Assembly (NCBI RefSeq): GCF_000003195.3
Contig: NC_012871.2
Span: 14,268,293 to 14,332,292, forward strand
Origin: Sorghum bicolor
Lineage: Eukaryota; Streptophyta; Magnoliopsida; Poales; Poaceae
Direction of reading: 5' to 3'
DNA length: 64,000 nucleotides
The notes below the pieces were generated by a model that searched no databases, was not told where the DNA came from, and saw nothing but the letters and a program-made list of their open reading frames with translations. Every line of letters starts with the position of its first letter. Positions within the stretch are counted from its first letter, which is position 1. The translations under genes were made by a program, and so were the position numbers. Shown here in pieces: positions 12,068 through 23,365 of the stretch.

Positions 12068-13798
12068 TATTGGCAATCATTATAGACCAATCATAAACTG
12101 CCAACTTGATCCAAAAGGAGAAGAAGCAATCATATTATATACACACATGCATTTTATTACTAACAAGTTCCACTTGTACCATAGTGATTATATTTTGCAG
12201 GAATAATAGTGCAACAAGTGGAAATGTGCCATACCATGAAGAAAGCGCAAAGTACCAAAAGACGTATTCAGAAATGTGCAAACCAAGAAAATAGAGAAAG
12301 GCTTGAAAAACGCAGAACTGGGCCTGATCGTAACCACGGGAGAGATCTTGGCCCGGAGCCAAACCGACCACACAAAGGCGGTGGCCAGGGGGACCCACCT
12401 AGGGTGCGGTCGCACCCTGGTGCGGGCGCACCCCTGGAGCGGCAAACCGGGCCCATCTTTCTCAGGCGGTTGCATGCCGCCATGCATAGGACGGTTTCAC
12501 CTACTACAAAATTTAGATGCGACGAACCGTCCTAGTTTCACTATAAAAATATAGGCACTCCCCCCTTTTGAACACACACATCATTTTGGAGTCAATTTAC
12601 CTCACACCTCTCACTTGTATCTTTAGTCTAGATTAGTAGTAGAGCAAGGCAAGAGCTAGCAAGGAGAGCTTGTCTCCTTGGAAGAAAGGATCTTCTTGGT
12701 ATGAATAATATTCAATCTTCTTCCATGAGCAAGTTCTATTTATCTTTATATGATTATGCATATGAACTAGAGTATGGTTGTGTTCTTATCATGTTCATAG
12801 TACAAGAACTAGTTCTTAGTTCTTGTGCTATGTTCTTGATATGTATGATTAGGAATAGAATTAGGAATGGGATGATGGTTCACTATGCTGTGATGGTTGC
12901 TCTTAGCCTAGCCTATCACTCCGAAGGGGTGGGGCCCACAGGGGTTAGGAGTTGTTTCCAATTACGTGAACATGGTGTTCAGGTATGCGGGAATCAGTGG
13001 ATGTGCGGGTATCTTTTGGGTAGAGGGGTAGGTGGCAGGGTAGTGACAGCTCTATCATCCTTTGCATTCCCCCACGATCATGTATTCTGATAGGAGTTCT
13101 GTAAAGTCTCTATCTGCTAGGTATCCAGCTACGAGGATCTCCCCTCATCTCAGGTTTAGTTCTAACTCTATTTATTGCTAATTAGATGATCCGCTAACAG
13201 TTCTATGCATAGTTATATGTGACCCATGCCTACTCAAGAAGATTTATTTCTTTATTCTTATTTATTATTTCTCTTCTATTTTATCCTTGAGGTTGATCCA
13301 ATGTGTGTCCACTATCTTGAATATCATGTTTATTCCTGTTTACTCTATGTCTACTAAGCATTCAATAAGTAATCATGTTTACACCATGTTTGATCCCTTT
13401 GCCTTCCTACGGGAATTATAAATTCGACACCCTTGAATACTCACAGGTTGAAATGCTACAATGATAGTTCTGTCCGCTTGCAGTTATATTACTTCTTCAT
13501 TCATGAACTATCGATTGGCGTACATAAGTACCGTTACTTAAGATTGTAATCCTTGTGCACTTTCAAGCGTAGTGCCATAGCTTTGCATATCGCAAGTAAG
13601 GATGGTTAGGAAGGCTAATCCGGCATTCCTAATTATTGTTACCAGACTGCACTGCTAAGGCCGGCGCCCTCGAGTTGCCTTGGGTTATCTCTCTAATGTA
13701 GCGATAGTTACAGTATGCCAACACCCGACATTTCTGGTGCCATTGCTAAGGATGGATCTATGGTCTATTTTTAGTAGTGAGACTAAGAATTGCCAACA
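12068..13798 (+). repeat. 5' LTR of the Athila-like element
   Basis: It runs from TATTGGCAATC (expected TGTTGGCA) to TTGCCAACA. Two 14-bp dyads of the form GGTGCGGNCGCACC (12403-12416 and 12419-12432) lie upstream of the TATA box at 12542-12551. Compared with the 3' LTR it lacks a short TTCATCATTG-type tract near 12838. Confidence 0.88.
12403..12551 (+). promoter_or_regulatory. 5' LTR core promoter with paired dyads
   Basis: GGTGCGGTCGCACC and GGTGCGGGCGCACC start exactly 16 bp apart. A TATAAAAATA box follows about 110 bp downstream. The same pair with the same 16-bp spacing recurs in the 3' LTR (19545 and 19561) and in front of the env-like gene (15761 and 15777), so it is probably a functional promoter module. 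Confidence 0.65.
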
Positions 13799-13806
13799 AG
13801 CATTTC

Positions 13807-13824
13807 TGGCGCCGTTGCCAGGGA
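13807..13824 (+). other. Primer-binding site (tRNA-Asp type)
   Basis: TGGCGCCGTTGCCAGGGA lies 8 bases after the 5' LTR. It matches the 3' end of plant tRNA-Asp with one difference, the primer usually used by Athila-type elements. Confidence 0.85.
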
Positions 13825-13943
13825 AGGCAAAAATCATACTGGCATAAACATTGATTGCATAATAAGCATTGGTAGCCATAGATTAAGCAGGATAACTTTA
13901 CTATTTTCTTCCTCTTTTTATTGGAATGAAAATAGGATAGTGT

Positions 13944-15239
13944 ATGGGTGGCTTCAACTTACCGACAAAGTTCCACAGTGATCCAGAAACACTCCTAAGG
14001 AAGAGAAGGGTTCGTACCGTCTCTTCTTCTGCTACGCAACCGGCAAGCGAATCAACTGTTCCACCACCAATTGCACCAATCGCTATGGCCAAGACACTCC
14101 GTGACTACTCCACTCCCGCTGTTGCCAACATGTCGACTGGGCCCGCTGTCAATATGGGGAATGGAAGCTTCGAAATCCACACTGGCCTCATCTCTATGGT
14201 GCAGGCAAGCCAATTCTGTGGCCTGCCAAGTGAGGATGCCAATGCCCACCTTCACAACTTCCTTGAGCTGTGCGACACTGTCGTCATCAAGGACGTCGCG
14301 CAGAATAGCATCAGGCTCCGTCTGTTTCCCTTTTCCCTCACCCGAAAGGCGAAACAATGGTTTTATCAGAACAAGGAAGCTGTTGACACATGAGAAAAGT
14401 GCTCCGCGGCATTCCTCGCCAAGTTCTTCCCCATGAGCAGGACCAGCGCTCTAAGGGGGAAGATCTCTAACTTCCAGCAGTCTTCACTTGAGTCCATACC
14501 CGAAGCATGGGAGAGGCTCTAGGAGTACATCCGGGCCTGTCCTCATCATGGAATGGAAGACTGGCTTGTGCTCCAGAACTTCGATGCCGTAGCTGGAGGT
14601 GCATTCCTTTCTCTCACCATTAATGAAGCTACTGCCCTCATCGAGAAGATGGTGGCAAATCAAAGCTGGGGAGAAGGAAGGAAAACACAAAAAGGCTCAC
14701 AATCTGCGAAGGAGGCAGATGTGCTTGCCGCAAAAATAGACTTGATGCTGCAAAGGATGGACGCACAAGTTGCAAATCCCAACATGGGCACCGTCCAAGC
14801 AGTCAACTCACACACATCGTGTGAAGTTTGTGGTGATGATGACCATTCGGGGAATAATTGCCCCGAAACCCAAGAAGAAGCAGCATATGTCAACAATGAG
14901 TTTCGGCCACCACAGCAAGGTAACAACGGGTGGAACAGTCAGCACCGCCCGTAGGGTAATTTCTTCAATCAGCCTTCCTTGAAAGATCTGGTCATAGAGC
15001 AAGCTAAAATCAACCAGAATCTGACCAAGAAGGTGTCCTACAATGACAAGATCATTGAGAACATCAATGCCAAGCTTGAAACTCTTTGTTCATCTGTCAA
15101 AAGTCAGACGAGTTTCAACAAGATGATAGAAACACAAATAGCACAAATAGCTGCATCAATTCCAGTCACTGACACAAAGAGGATCCCAGGGCAACCAAAA
15201 ACCTCTAGTGAGTTTGTTCATGCAGCCACAGAAGAATGA
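13944..15239 (+). pseudogene. gag pseudogene (Athila type), three in-frame stops
   Basis: One continuous reading frame of 432 codons is broken by stops at 14391 (TGA), 14520 (TAG) and 14952 (TAG), with no frameshift. The product would be the structural capsid protein. The retrotransposon gag core spans roughly residues 70-200, with the FEIHTGLISMV start, the LRLFPFSL block and a KQWF motif. A CX2CX4HX4C zinc knuckle (CEVCGDDDHSGNNC) follows at about residue 295. A glutamine- and lysine-rich coiled segment follows. After the frame ends there is no protease or polymerase. The closest relative in the window is the gag remnant near 50373-50732 on the minus strand. Function in this copy is lost unless stops are read through. 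Confidence 0.88.
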
Positions 15240-15679
15240 AGGAAGGAAAGTCTTGCCAACAGACTATAAATATTGAGCCCTTGCCGAAGGCATTCGGTAG
15301 TTATCTAAAAAAACTATATATAATAAAAATAAATTTTGTGCTATTTGTGTTCCAATAAAGATATCTGAAGGGGGCCCACGACATTAAGCAAGCTTGGGGG
15401 AGGTGTCCCCGCTCAGGAATTATGTCTTTTTAAAATTCTTTAAATTTTGTTTAAATTCCCATTTTATAGAAAGTTTTTATTTTATTTCCCAAAAGTTTCC
15501 CTTTCTATAGTTTTATTTTAGTCAAAAATAAAGTTTCTCTGAAAATCTTATAAAAATTATTTTCTGGTAGAATAGATTTTCCCCATTTCCAAATCTTATT
15601 TTTATATAATTTTTGAAAACCAAAAATATTTTGAATAAATATGTGGAAAATCAAAATCTGGAGCAAGATTTTGAACCAA
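15240..15679 (+). other. Noncoding spacer between gag and the internal promoter
   Basis: AT-rich DNA with a CAAGCTTGGGGGAGGTGTCC block (15390-15409) that resembles a polypurine tract, a feature seen between genes in several elements of this group. No open frame with a recognisable product. This is where pol would be expected. Confidence 0.6.
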
Positions 15680-15905
15680 GTCTGATCGTAACCAGAGAGA
15701 CGTTTGGGGTGACCATTGGAGCCAGCAGCCAAAAGGCCGGGCAGAGACGGGCCCACCACTGGTGCGGGCGCACCATGGTGCGGCCGCACCCTGCCCAAGG
15801 CCTGCTGGCCTCGGCCTTTGGGCAATGGCTAGTAGCCGTTGAGGGGGGCGCTCCCCCACCTGCGATCAACTCTATAAATAGAGAAGATCCTGGGTGGAGC
15901 ACCTC
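15680..15905 (+). promoter_or_regulatory. Internal U3-like promoter in front of the env-like gene
   Basis: This segment shares TCTGATCGTAACCA with the U3 of the element's own LTRs (12324, 19464). It also carries the paired dyads GGTGCGGGCGCACC (15761-15774) and GGTGCGGCCGCACC (15777-15790, a perfect palindrome) with the LTR spacing of 16 bp. A strong TATAAATA box follows at 15873-15880, about 190 bp before the ATG at 16070. It is most simply read as a U3 module duplicated inside the element, giving the downstream gene its own transcript. Promoter activity is inferred. Confidence 0.65.
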
Positions 15906-16069
15906 ACCCCTCTCACACATATTTTTTTACTCTTCCCTTCTTCACTCTCTTGCTCCACTTTGCTTCATAGCCTACTCCACAAGCTTAGTGCAAGAAAATT
16001 CTATCAAAAACTTGTTCCACACTTCCCTCTCCAAGCAAAAACACATACACTTGTGCTATCTCGTCCATC

Positions 16070-17674
16070 ATGAATAGAATTTTCGGGCTTAGAAGGAGCC
16101 GCCGCCAACGCGGGGAAGATCCACCAACCCCTGCAAGGAACGAGCATCCGGCACATGGAGGAGAGGAGGAGGAGCCACACGGCCATGCCATTGACGAGGC
16201 CGACGACCCCTTCATCGACTTGGAGAGCAAGCGGGAGATGCAGGCATACAACCTCATGAAGGAACACGAGTTCCTCCATTCACCGGCATTCGACCCCGCA
16301 TTCTTGCACCAAATAGGAATGGATGTTGAGTTTGATACTATTTTCGAGCATCTTGGTTGGAGTAGAGTTGCCCCCGTTCATGAGCTTGGGTCACGTCTTT
16401 TGATGATCCAAATTTTGGGCACTCTACAAATTGTCGATTATGGTATTACCTTCCGTTGCTTTGGAATAGATTTTGGTATTTATTGGAAGGATCTTGCCAA
16501 CCGTTTGGGTTTCCACGAGCGGTGCTCCATTAACTTAGGTTTCTCCCTCGGGGGTTACCAACGTCATGCTTTCTGGCATTTGATCTCAGGGCAATACGTC
16601 GTTGGAAAGTTTCAGGGGCATTCTGCCAACATCCATCATCCCACTCTCAGGCTTCTCCATAAGTGGATCGCTAGTTCGTTCTTTTCAAGAGATGATACAC
16701 ATCTTAGTTACGACATAGAGTTGAAGTTGCTTTATGCTGCGCTCAAAAAGATTAAGGTTGCACTTGTTGTTGAGCTTGTTAATCATTGGTTGCATTCCAT
16801 TAAGACTTCAACTGCTATCTTGTGCACATCTCTTATTACTCGCCTTGTTGCAAGTGTTGATCCCCATGCTGCTAATACCATTATTTACATCACTACTCCT
16901 CATATCATGATTAATGAATCATATCTTTCGCATGCACATATGATTAAACATGACGAAACAGGTAAAAAGATTTTATATTATTTTCTGGGATATACAAATG
17001 AGATCCAGTTACCTAACCCGGATCTCGCTCTGTATAATTCCCCATCACTCACCTTCACCCTCATTGAGAGGGAAGGAGGACGCAGGAGCTCTATTTCTCG
17101 CAGGAACTCACGGAGGAGGGAACAAGAAGAGCAGGCAGCACAAGCAACTAGAGCAGCACAGGCAGCATAGCCAGCACCATCCGCACAACACACTCCACCA
17201 CCAGCTATGCCACGGATGGGATGGACCCCTGCTATACCTGCACCCGGATTTACCCCTAGGTATGGATATGGTATGGGATACGTTCCTCACCCCTACGAGG
17301 CTGGAGGTTCGAGCTGGCAGGAAGGAGGGTCGAGCTGGCAGGTGCACGGAGGCGTAGGCCCAAGCGAGCCAGAGGCATATGGGGTAGGGGGATCCAGGCA
17401 TCACGAGCCAGGACACTCCTCAGATTCCGAGGGAATGCCACCCCCTGTTCGCCCTCAGGTCACACTGGACGTCCTCAACACTCGCATGGGAGGACTGGAG
17501 CTCCAAAATAGTCAGATCCAAGGTACGCTGAATGCCCACATCCAGACTACTACCCAATGGCATCAGCAGACCCAGCAGAGCTTCATAGACCTTGAGGATG
17601 CAAGCCGTCACTGGCACGAGGCACATATGGCCTACTTACGATCCATGGGATATTTCCCTGGACCACAGCAGTGA
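16070..17674 (+). pseudogene. ATHILA ORF-1 / env-like gene, one in-frame stop
   Basis: A 534-codon frame broken only by TAG at 17168. The first 366 residues resemble the ATHILA ORF-1 family, the gene that occupies the env position in Athila elements. It has an arginine-rich N-terminus, an acidic linker, and a folded domain of about residues 80-320 containing FHERCSINLGF and a HAFWHLISGQ-type motif. The part after the stop is proline- and glycine-rich with a glutamine-rich C-terminus ending FPGPQQ. I see no clear signal peptide or membrane anchor, so an envelope role is not supported here. It has its own upstream TATA promoter. The role of the family is not established. The start is the first ATG after the TATA box. 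Confidence 0.8.
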
Positions 17675-18552
17675 GCTAGCTTGGGGGAAGACCCCCACAA
17701 GAGGTAACATGTATCTTACATTCTTGCACTTAATTTTAGTTCTTAATTTCAGTATTTAAATTTTATCAATTTTTCATCATCTTTCAAAAAAAATTCCACT
17801 CTCATGTGCTCTATGATATGTTAGTTTCTCTTCTGTTGAAATGATGAATAGTTGCTCTATCTATAATTCTCTAGTATCTAAGTTATAATTTAGTGTTCAT
17901 CAAGATTTAAGTTTGTTGGCTAAAAATCTCTCATTTTGAGAACTTGAAATCTTGTGGGTTGCAAATGCATGATCCTTTTCTAAGTTGTTGTGAGACATGA
18001 TATGGTATAAATAGATTGCTATGACTTTGTTCTAAGAGAAACTTGACATCCGGAGTTTTCTTTTAAAAAATTTAAAACAAAGAGTTCCTCATTGATTATG
18101 AAATACCTACCAAGGCCATATGACTTGCTTAGTAGTTTGTACACCTTTAGTCATATGCGGCTTGCGGCGCTTTGAGTTGAGTCAAATTCTAGGTATCCTA
18201 GAGTGAGATTATGGTCATGCACCCATGATATGACATTCATGCACCTAACAAATAAAGCCGACTCTCACACTGAGAAGTTGTGCACAACATGCACCCTTCC
18301 ATCCGCCAAAAAAATATGCCAACTCTTACCCTGAGAGTTGCACATTAGCTTCCACCAAATAAGTATGCCAAACGCTCACCCTGAGGTTTGCGCATCCCCA
18401 TACACAATTTTACTCCTTACATCACCATCATGACATATCTCCATTTTCCTCTTTGAGATCCCTTTGAAACATGTGGGCATCAGTTATCCATGAAAAAAAA
18501 TGAAGGAAAAGCCAAAGTGCATGGACGGGAAAATCAAAATCCCCGTCAGAAA

Positions 18553-18588
<36 letters not shown>

Positions 18589-19196
18589 CCATTTTTTAGG
18601 GCCCATATGTTTACATTTTCTCATTCTCCTCCTCAAATAAAGAGAGTCATGATACAAGGAGTAACCAAATATATTTAGATAGGACTACCACCAAAAATTC
18701 CACACACTTGCACATCTCAATCAAGGTGTATGACTTGTGTCTCCTCATGGTCCGGGCTTTGACTTGGCAACACAAGTGTCGTAAGTACGCCCACCTTTAT
18801 ACCTTCCCAAAGCTCCATTCTTAGCCTGAGTGGTAGGTCTTAAAGGCAAACACAAATGCCTTTGGTGAGGATTTCATACACATTGAGCGATCGAGAGAAT
18901 CATTCGAGGAACTTATTTATTTTGCAAAAATTTATAAAACCTCCGGATTGATGGTCTATCAAGGGATGAATGGAATGGTGAGTCTGTTACAACCATTCTA
19001 TCTTGCAACCACCCAAGAACTTGGAAAAGCTATAAGCCCCATGACAAGTCAAGGTAAAGAGTGGATAACATGCCAACTTATTTAAATTGCAAATGAATGC
19101 TTTGTTATAGGTATGGTACTCTTGAATTATATCGGCATAGTAGCAACTCCTGATCAACAACCATACTTAATTATTTGCTCGAGACGAGCAAAGGTT
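17675..19196 (+). other. 3' noncoding internal region
   Basis: No coding signal. It contains three loose repeats of an ACTCTCACNCTGAG-type block (18260-18390), a TA dinucleotide run (18557-18585) and the GATGAATAGTTGCTCT block (17840-17856) shared by the other Athila-like elements here. Confidence 0.7.
18557..18585. repeat. TA microsatellite
   Basis: An uninterrupted TA dinucleotide run of about 14 units inside the 3' noncoding region. Confidence 0.95.
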
Positions 19197-19210
19197 AAGC
19201 TAGGGGGACT
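19197..19210 (+). other. Polypurine tract
   Basis: AAGCTAGGGGGACT directly precedes the 3' LTR; it would prime plus-strand synthesis. The purine run is interrupted more than in its relatives. Confidence 0.75.
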
Positions 19211-20974
19211 TGTTGGCAGTCATTATAGACCAATCATAAACTGCCAACTTGATCCAAAAGGAGAAGAAGCAATCATATATATACACACATGCATTTTATT
19301 ACTAACAAGTTCCACTTGTACCATAGTGATTATATTTTGTAGGAATTATAGTGCAACAAGTGGAAATGTGCCATACCACGAAGAAAGCGCAAAGTACCAA
19401 AAGACGTATTCAGAAATGCGCAAACCAAGAAAATAGAGAAAGGACCAAACAACGCAGAACTGGGCCTGATCGTAACCACGGGAGAGATCCTGGCCCAGAG
19501 CCAAACCGACCACGCGAAGGCGGTGGCCAGGGGGACCCACCCAGGGTGCGGGCGCACACTGGTGCGGGCGCACCCCTAGAGGCATCAAACCGGGCCCATC
19601 TTTCTCAGGTGGTTGCATGCCGCCATGCATAGGACGGTTTCACCTACTACCAAATTTAGATGCGACGAACCGTCCTAGTTCCACTATAAAAATAGAGGCA
19701 CTCCCTCCTTTTCAACACACACATCATTTTGGAGTCAATTTACCTCACACCTCTCACTTGTATCTTTAGTCTAGATTAGTAGTAGAGCAAGGCAAGAGCT
19801 AGCAAGGAGAGCTTGTCTCCTTGGAAGAAAGGATCTTCTTGGTATGAATAATATTCAATCTTCTTTCGTGAGCAAGTTCTGTTTATCTTTATATGATTAT
19901 GCATATGAACTAGAGTATGGTTGTGTTCTTATCATGTTCATAGTACATGAACTAGTTCTTAGTTCTTGTGCTATGTTCTTGATATGTTCATCATTGTTCT
20001 TCATTGTTCATCAGATTAGTATGATTAGGATTAGAATTAGGAATGGGATGATGGTTCATTGTGCTGTGATGGTTGCTCTTTGCCTAGCCTGTCACTCCGA
20101 AGGGGTGGGCCCAATGGGGGTTAGCAGTTGTTTCCAAATACGTGAACATGGTGTTGAGGTATGCAGGAATCAGTGGATGTGCGGGTATCTTTCGGGTAGA
20201 GGGGTAGGTGGCAGGGTAGTGACAGCTCTATCATCCTTTGCATTCCCCCACGATCAGGTATTCCAATAGGAGTTCTGTAAAGTCTCTATCGGCTGGGTAT
20301 CCAACTACGGGGATCTCCCCTCATCTCAGGCTTAGTTCTAACTCCATTTATTGCTAATTAGATGATCTGCTAACAGTTCTATGCATAGTTATATGTGACT
20401 CATGCCTGCTCAAGTAGATTTATTTCTTTACTCTTATTTATTATTTCTCTTCTATTTTATCCTTGAGGTTGATCCAATGTGTGTCCACTATCTTGAATAT
20501 CATGTTTATTCCTGTTTACTCTATGTCTTCCAAGCATTCAATAAGTAATCATGTTTACACCATGTTTGATCCCTTTGCCTTCCTACGGGAATTATAAATT
20601 CGACACCCTTGAATACTGACGGGTTGAAATGCTACAATGATAGTTCTGTCTGCTTGCAGTTATATTACTTCTTCATTCATGAACTATCGATTGGAGTACC
20701 TAAGTACCGTTACTTAAGATTGTAATCCTTGTGCACTTTCAAGCGTAGTGCCATAGCTTTGCATATTGCAAGTAAGGATGGTTAGGAAGGCCAATCCGAC
20801 ATTCCTAATTATTGTTACCAGACTGCACTGCTAAGGTTGGCGCCCTCGAGTTGCCTTGGGTTATCTCTCTGATGTAGCGATAGTTACGGTATGCCAACAC
20901 CCGACATTTCTGGTGCCATTGCAAAGGATGGATCTATGGTCTATTTTTAGTAGTGACGCTAAGAAATGCCAACA
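19211..20974 (+). repeat. 3' LTR of the Athila-like element
   Basis: It begins TGTTGGCAGTC and ends ATGCCAACA, 1764 bp. The TATA box is near 19685-19692. The dyads at 19545-19558 (last base changed) and 19561-19574 keep the 16-bp spacing. Several percent divergence from the 5' LTR. Confidence 0.9.
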
Positions 20975-20979
20975 CTGAC

Positions 20980-21716
20980 AAATAATAAATGAGTACTAAG
21001 ATAGCAAATGCGTAATACCGGAGTGGAGAGGAGAAAGACTGTTCCCGTCTCCAAGTTGAGCTACGCGTGGCTACTCTTCCTGCTTACAACTCCAAGCTAC
21101 TAGAGCTAGGCTAAGCTAGGGGCAGAGAGGCTATGGAGCTAAGCTAGCTACCTAAGTGAGGGAGCTACTACACTAACACTTGCTCTAAGCTTGAGCTCTT
21201 CTTGTGTTATCTTCCTTTCTCCCTTCCCTGAAATAGGTGCTGAGGGTGTCCTTTTATAGGCCAGGGAGTCTTCTGGAGGAAGGAGCTCGTAGGGGAGTGA
21301 AGTAGAGTGGCAAGCACCAGAATGGTGTGGTGCGCACCAGGGATCAATGGCGGGCGCCACCCCTGAGCAGCCGCCTTAGCTTCCAACGGTCCACATGAGC
21401 TCCTAGTGGCGGTTTCAGGTAGGACACGTGTTAGAATAACATTTTGTCACATGTTGGAAAGCCAAAATCCTTGTGACAGCATCTTCTAGTCGTTGGATCA
21501 AACCGACGTAAGTTTGGACGCCTTAGATGGACTTTTGGAGGTGTCACATGGATCGGTGATGTGGCATGCCACGCTAGGGGTGGTGCCCGCTAGGTGGGCC
21601 CGGTGGCCGCCACCTTGGCATGGAGCCCGCCACCCTAGTTGGCCTATGTGGCGCCAGGTGTGGTAGGTTGCCTTCAGGTAGGTCCAATCCGCTCTTGTTC
21701 CTATTATTTCTTGCAT
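20980..21716 (-). mobile_element. Right piece of the split family G LTR
   Basis: It resumes the LTR interrupted at 12067. A minus TATA box (CCTATAAAAG) lies at 21251-21260 and a GTCGGTTTGATCCAA motif at 21493-21507. GC-rich GGCGGGCGCC-type blocks are present around 21300-21360 and 21570-21660. The right end is uncertain; I found no matching TSD. Confidence 0.65.
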
Positions 21717-21959
21717 ACAAATAAATTTCTATATACATATGGAACTAGGTAAGTAATAAGCAAAATTGCACATGTTCAATAGTATGATAAATGAAAAATG
21801 ATAATTGAGTAAATGAAGTAAATGGTATTCCAGAGATAGAGAATAGAGACTCACTAATATAGCAAGGCAATCTTAAGATTTAGTAAAAGTAAAAGAAACC
21901 TATGTAATTACTAGTATAAAGTCTACAGCCTATGCCATGCTATACATTTTCATCTATAG
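21717..21959. other. Unassigned AT-rich stretch between LTR fragments
   Basis: No open frame or recognisable repeat end. It may be the decayed tail of either neighbouring LTR. Confidence 0.4.
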
Positions 21960-22979
21960 TGTGATAAACTCAGAAAACATCACAAGGAGCATCAACTAAT
22001 GGGGATATTAAGACACAAGGGTCACCTCCTTCGCAACCGCACTCGGCTAGTCCTACGTACGGGGGGTGGACTATAGAGGAACCAACGCAGCTATAACCTA
22101 CACGAACTACCATATGACCCGGCACATCAGGGTGCCTCCATAGGTACACAATATATCTAGACACCACGTCTACATAATGTGCACCACCTAACTCACTCGA
22201 GTATTGAATTAGGCGCTTTATGATCATATAACGATAATCTTCATAAACCACATCTATATCGAATATGCAACTAGAATAAACTAAGAACTGAATAAATAGC
22301 AATATATTAAAGTAGAGCAAAGTCATAATGAAATACAAGATAATATTACCAATTTCTAGAAGATAGATCTGGAATCCCGAGCGGAGCGCCCGATCTCTAC
22401 TTGAACCTCGCTAGACGCCTATATTAAGAACTTGAAGAACTAGAGCTCTACTTCTAATCTCTGGAAACCCTAACTTCTGACTACTCTTGACAAATCAAGC
22501 AGGAGGAATGAATTGAATCTAGGGTGTCCTTGGGAGGGGGGTCTGCCCCTCTATTTATAGCCTGGTGGAGTGCACGTGCGCCGTAGGATCAAACCGACTT
22601 AACCAAGGGCCGAGATGCATCAAGAGAGGCGATGGAGGAAGCTTCCAGAAGGGGGGAGCCAACCCTAACCACAGTGGACTAGCAGCGCCAGGATGGGGAC
22701 AGCCGGCCCCACCTGGTGGCCTCTACCGGTCCCGTTGCTTCGGGTGTCTTCTTGAGTCTTCCTGACCCCATTGGCGGTGTTGTTGCATCGCGGATAAGTT
22801 TCGTGTTTATTTTGCACTTGAATCCCTCTTTTCAGCTCTCTATGAAATAAACCCTAGAAAATACAAAATATGCAAAACTCATGGAAATTGTCAGTTTAAA
22901 CTAATGTGTTTTCATGTTTTCTCTTAGGTCCAAAGTTCTAATAAAAGTTGATGTTATCGACCGTCAACATTGGGCTAGG
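21960..22979 (-). mobile_element. Minus-strand LTR fragment, same family as the LTR at 56421
   Basis: The right end is CGACCGTCAACA at 22979, the mirror of TGTTGACGGTCGATAAC at 56421. The segment 21985-22130 matches 57270-57440 in reverse. The U5 end of the LTR is missing on the left, so it is truncated there. The right flank begins TTGGGCTAGG, which is the middle of another LTR family, so this one inserted into that LTR. Confidence 0.7.
22551..22598 (-). promoter_or_regulatory. LTR promoter: GTCGGTTTGATCCT motif and TATA box
   Basis: On the minus strand the motif (22585-22598) precedes CTATAAATAG (22551-22560) by about 25 bp. It mirrors the arrangement at 56797-56849 in the sister LTR. Confidence 0.55.
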
Positions 22980-23365
22980 AACACTCGTAGATACTCCCTA
23001 TCTAGCCAGATTTGTGGTGGCATCGGGGGAAGTGACAATCCCCTTGGTGTCTCTATAATCCACATCACGTCAGGAGGTAAGGTAGGATACATGGTGCTAG
23101 GGTTAAGCACTCTCTGAGGTGTCTCTTTTCTCTAGGTACTCCCCTTAGAACAATATCTACACAGCTTACAATAGGTTAGAACAAGACTGACGAAGGAGTT
23201 CTCTCTATATTACTCATATCTCACTATCTTGTCTTGCAATCCCAGGGGTTAAGTATAGAATTAGGTTAGTCAGATGCACGCTTTCTCTAAGTGGTAAAAA
23301 TATAAATAACGATACTCTAGAATATCTCCCGGGTGAAGTGCTCACCGATATCCGTGCACTTGCGA
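22980..23365 (+). mobile_element. Plus-strand LTR 3' part (family of 7883-9065), truncated both ends
   Basis: It starts TTGGGCTAGG and follows the same order of blocks as 8668-9040, including GTCAGATGCACGCTTTCTC, the GGTAAAAATATAAAT block and GTGAAGTGCTCACCGATATCC. It stops at CACTTGCG (23365), a few tens of bases before the expected CAACA end, where a minus-strand LTR of another family begins. Confidence 0.7.

Larger units (their letters stand above)
12068..20974 (+). mobile_element. Athila-like LTR retrotransposon with gag and env-like gene but no pol
   Basis: An 8.9-kb element with LTRs of 1731 and 1764 bp. It has a primer-binding site matching tRNA-Asp, a gag pseudogene, an internal promoter, an ATHILA ORF-1/env-like pseudogene and a polypurine tract. 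The TSD is ATGAC on the left (12063-12067) and CTGAC on the right (20975-20979), one mismatch. The first LTR base pair has decayed from TG to TA at 12068. No protease, reverse transcriptase, RNase H or integrase is recognisable between gag and the env-like gene, so it is non-autonomous. LTR divergence is a few percent, clearly older than the chromovirus at 28084. Confidence 0.9.

Noticed and set aside
12188..12554. Overlapping frames of 71-108 codons in the U3 of the 12068 LTR
   Set aside because: They lie in promoter DNA on both strands, repeat in the 3' LTR with altered frames and show no motif.
19113..19436. 107-codon plus frame crossing into the 3' LTR
   Set aside because: It spans the polypurine tract and LTR start and has no counterpart in relatives.
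22565..23117. Short frames in the LTR fragments around 22.5-23.1 kb as genes
   Set aside because: They lie across LTR promoter and leader DNA and are not conserved in the sister LTR.
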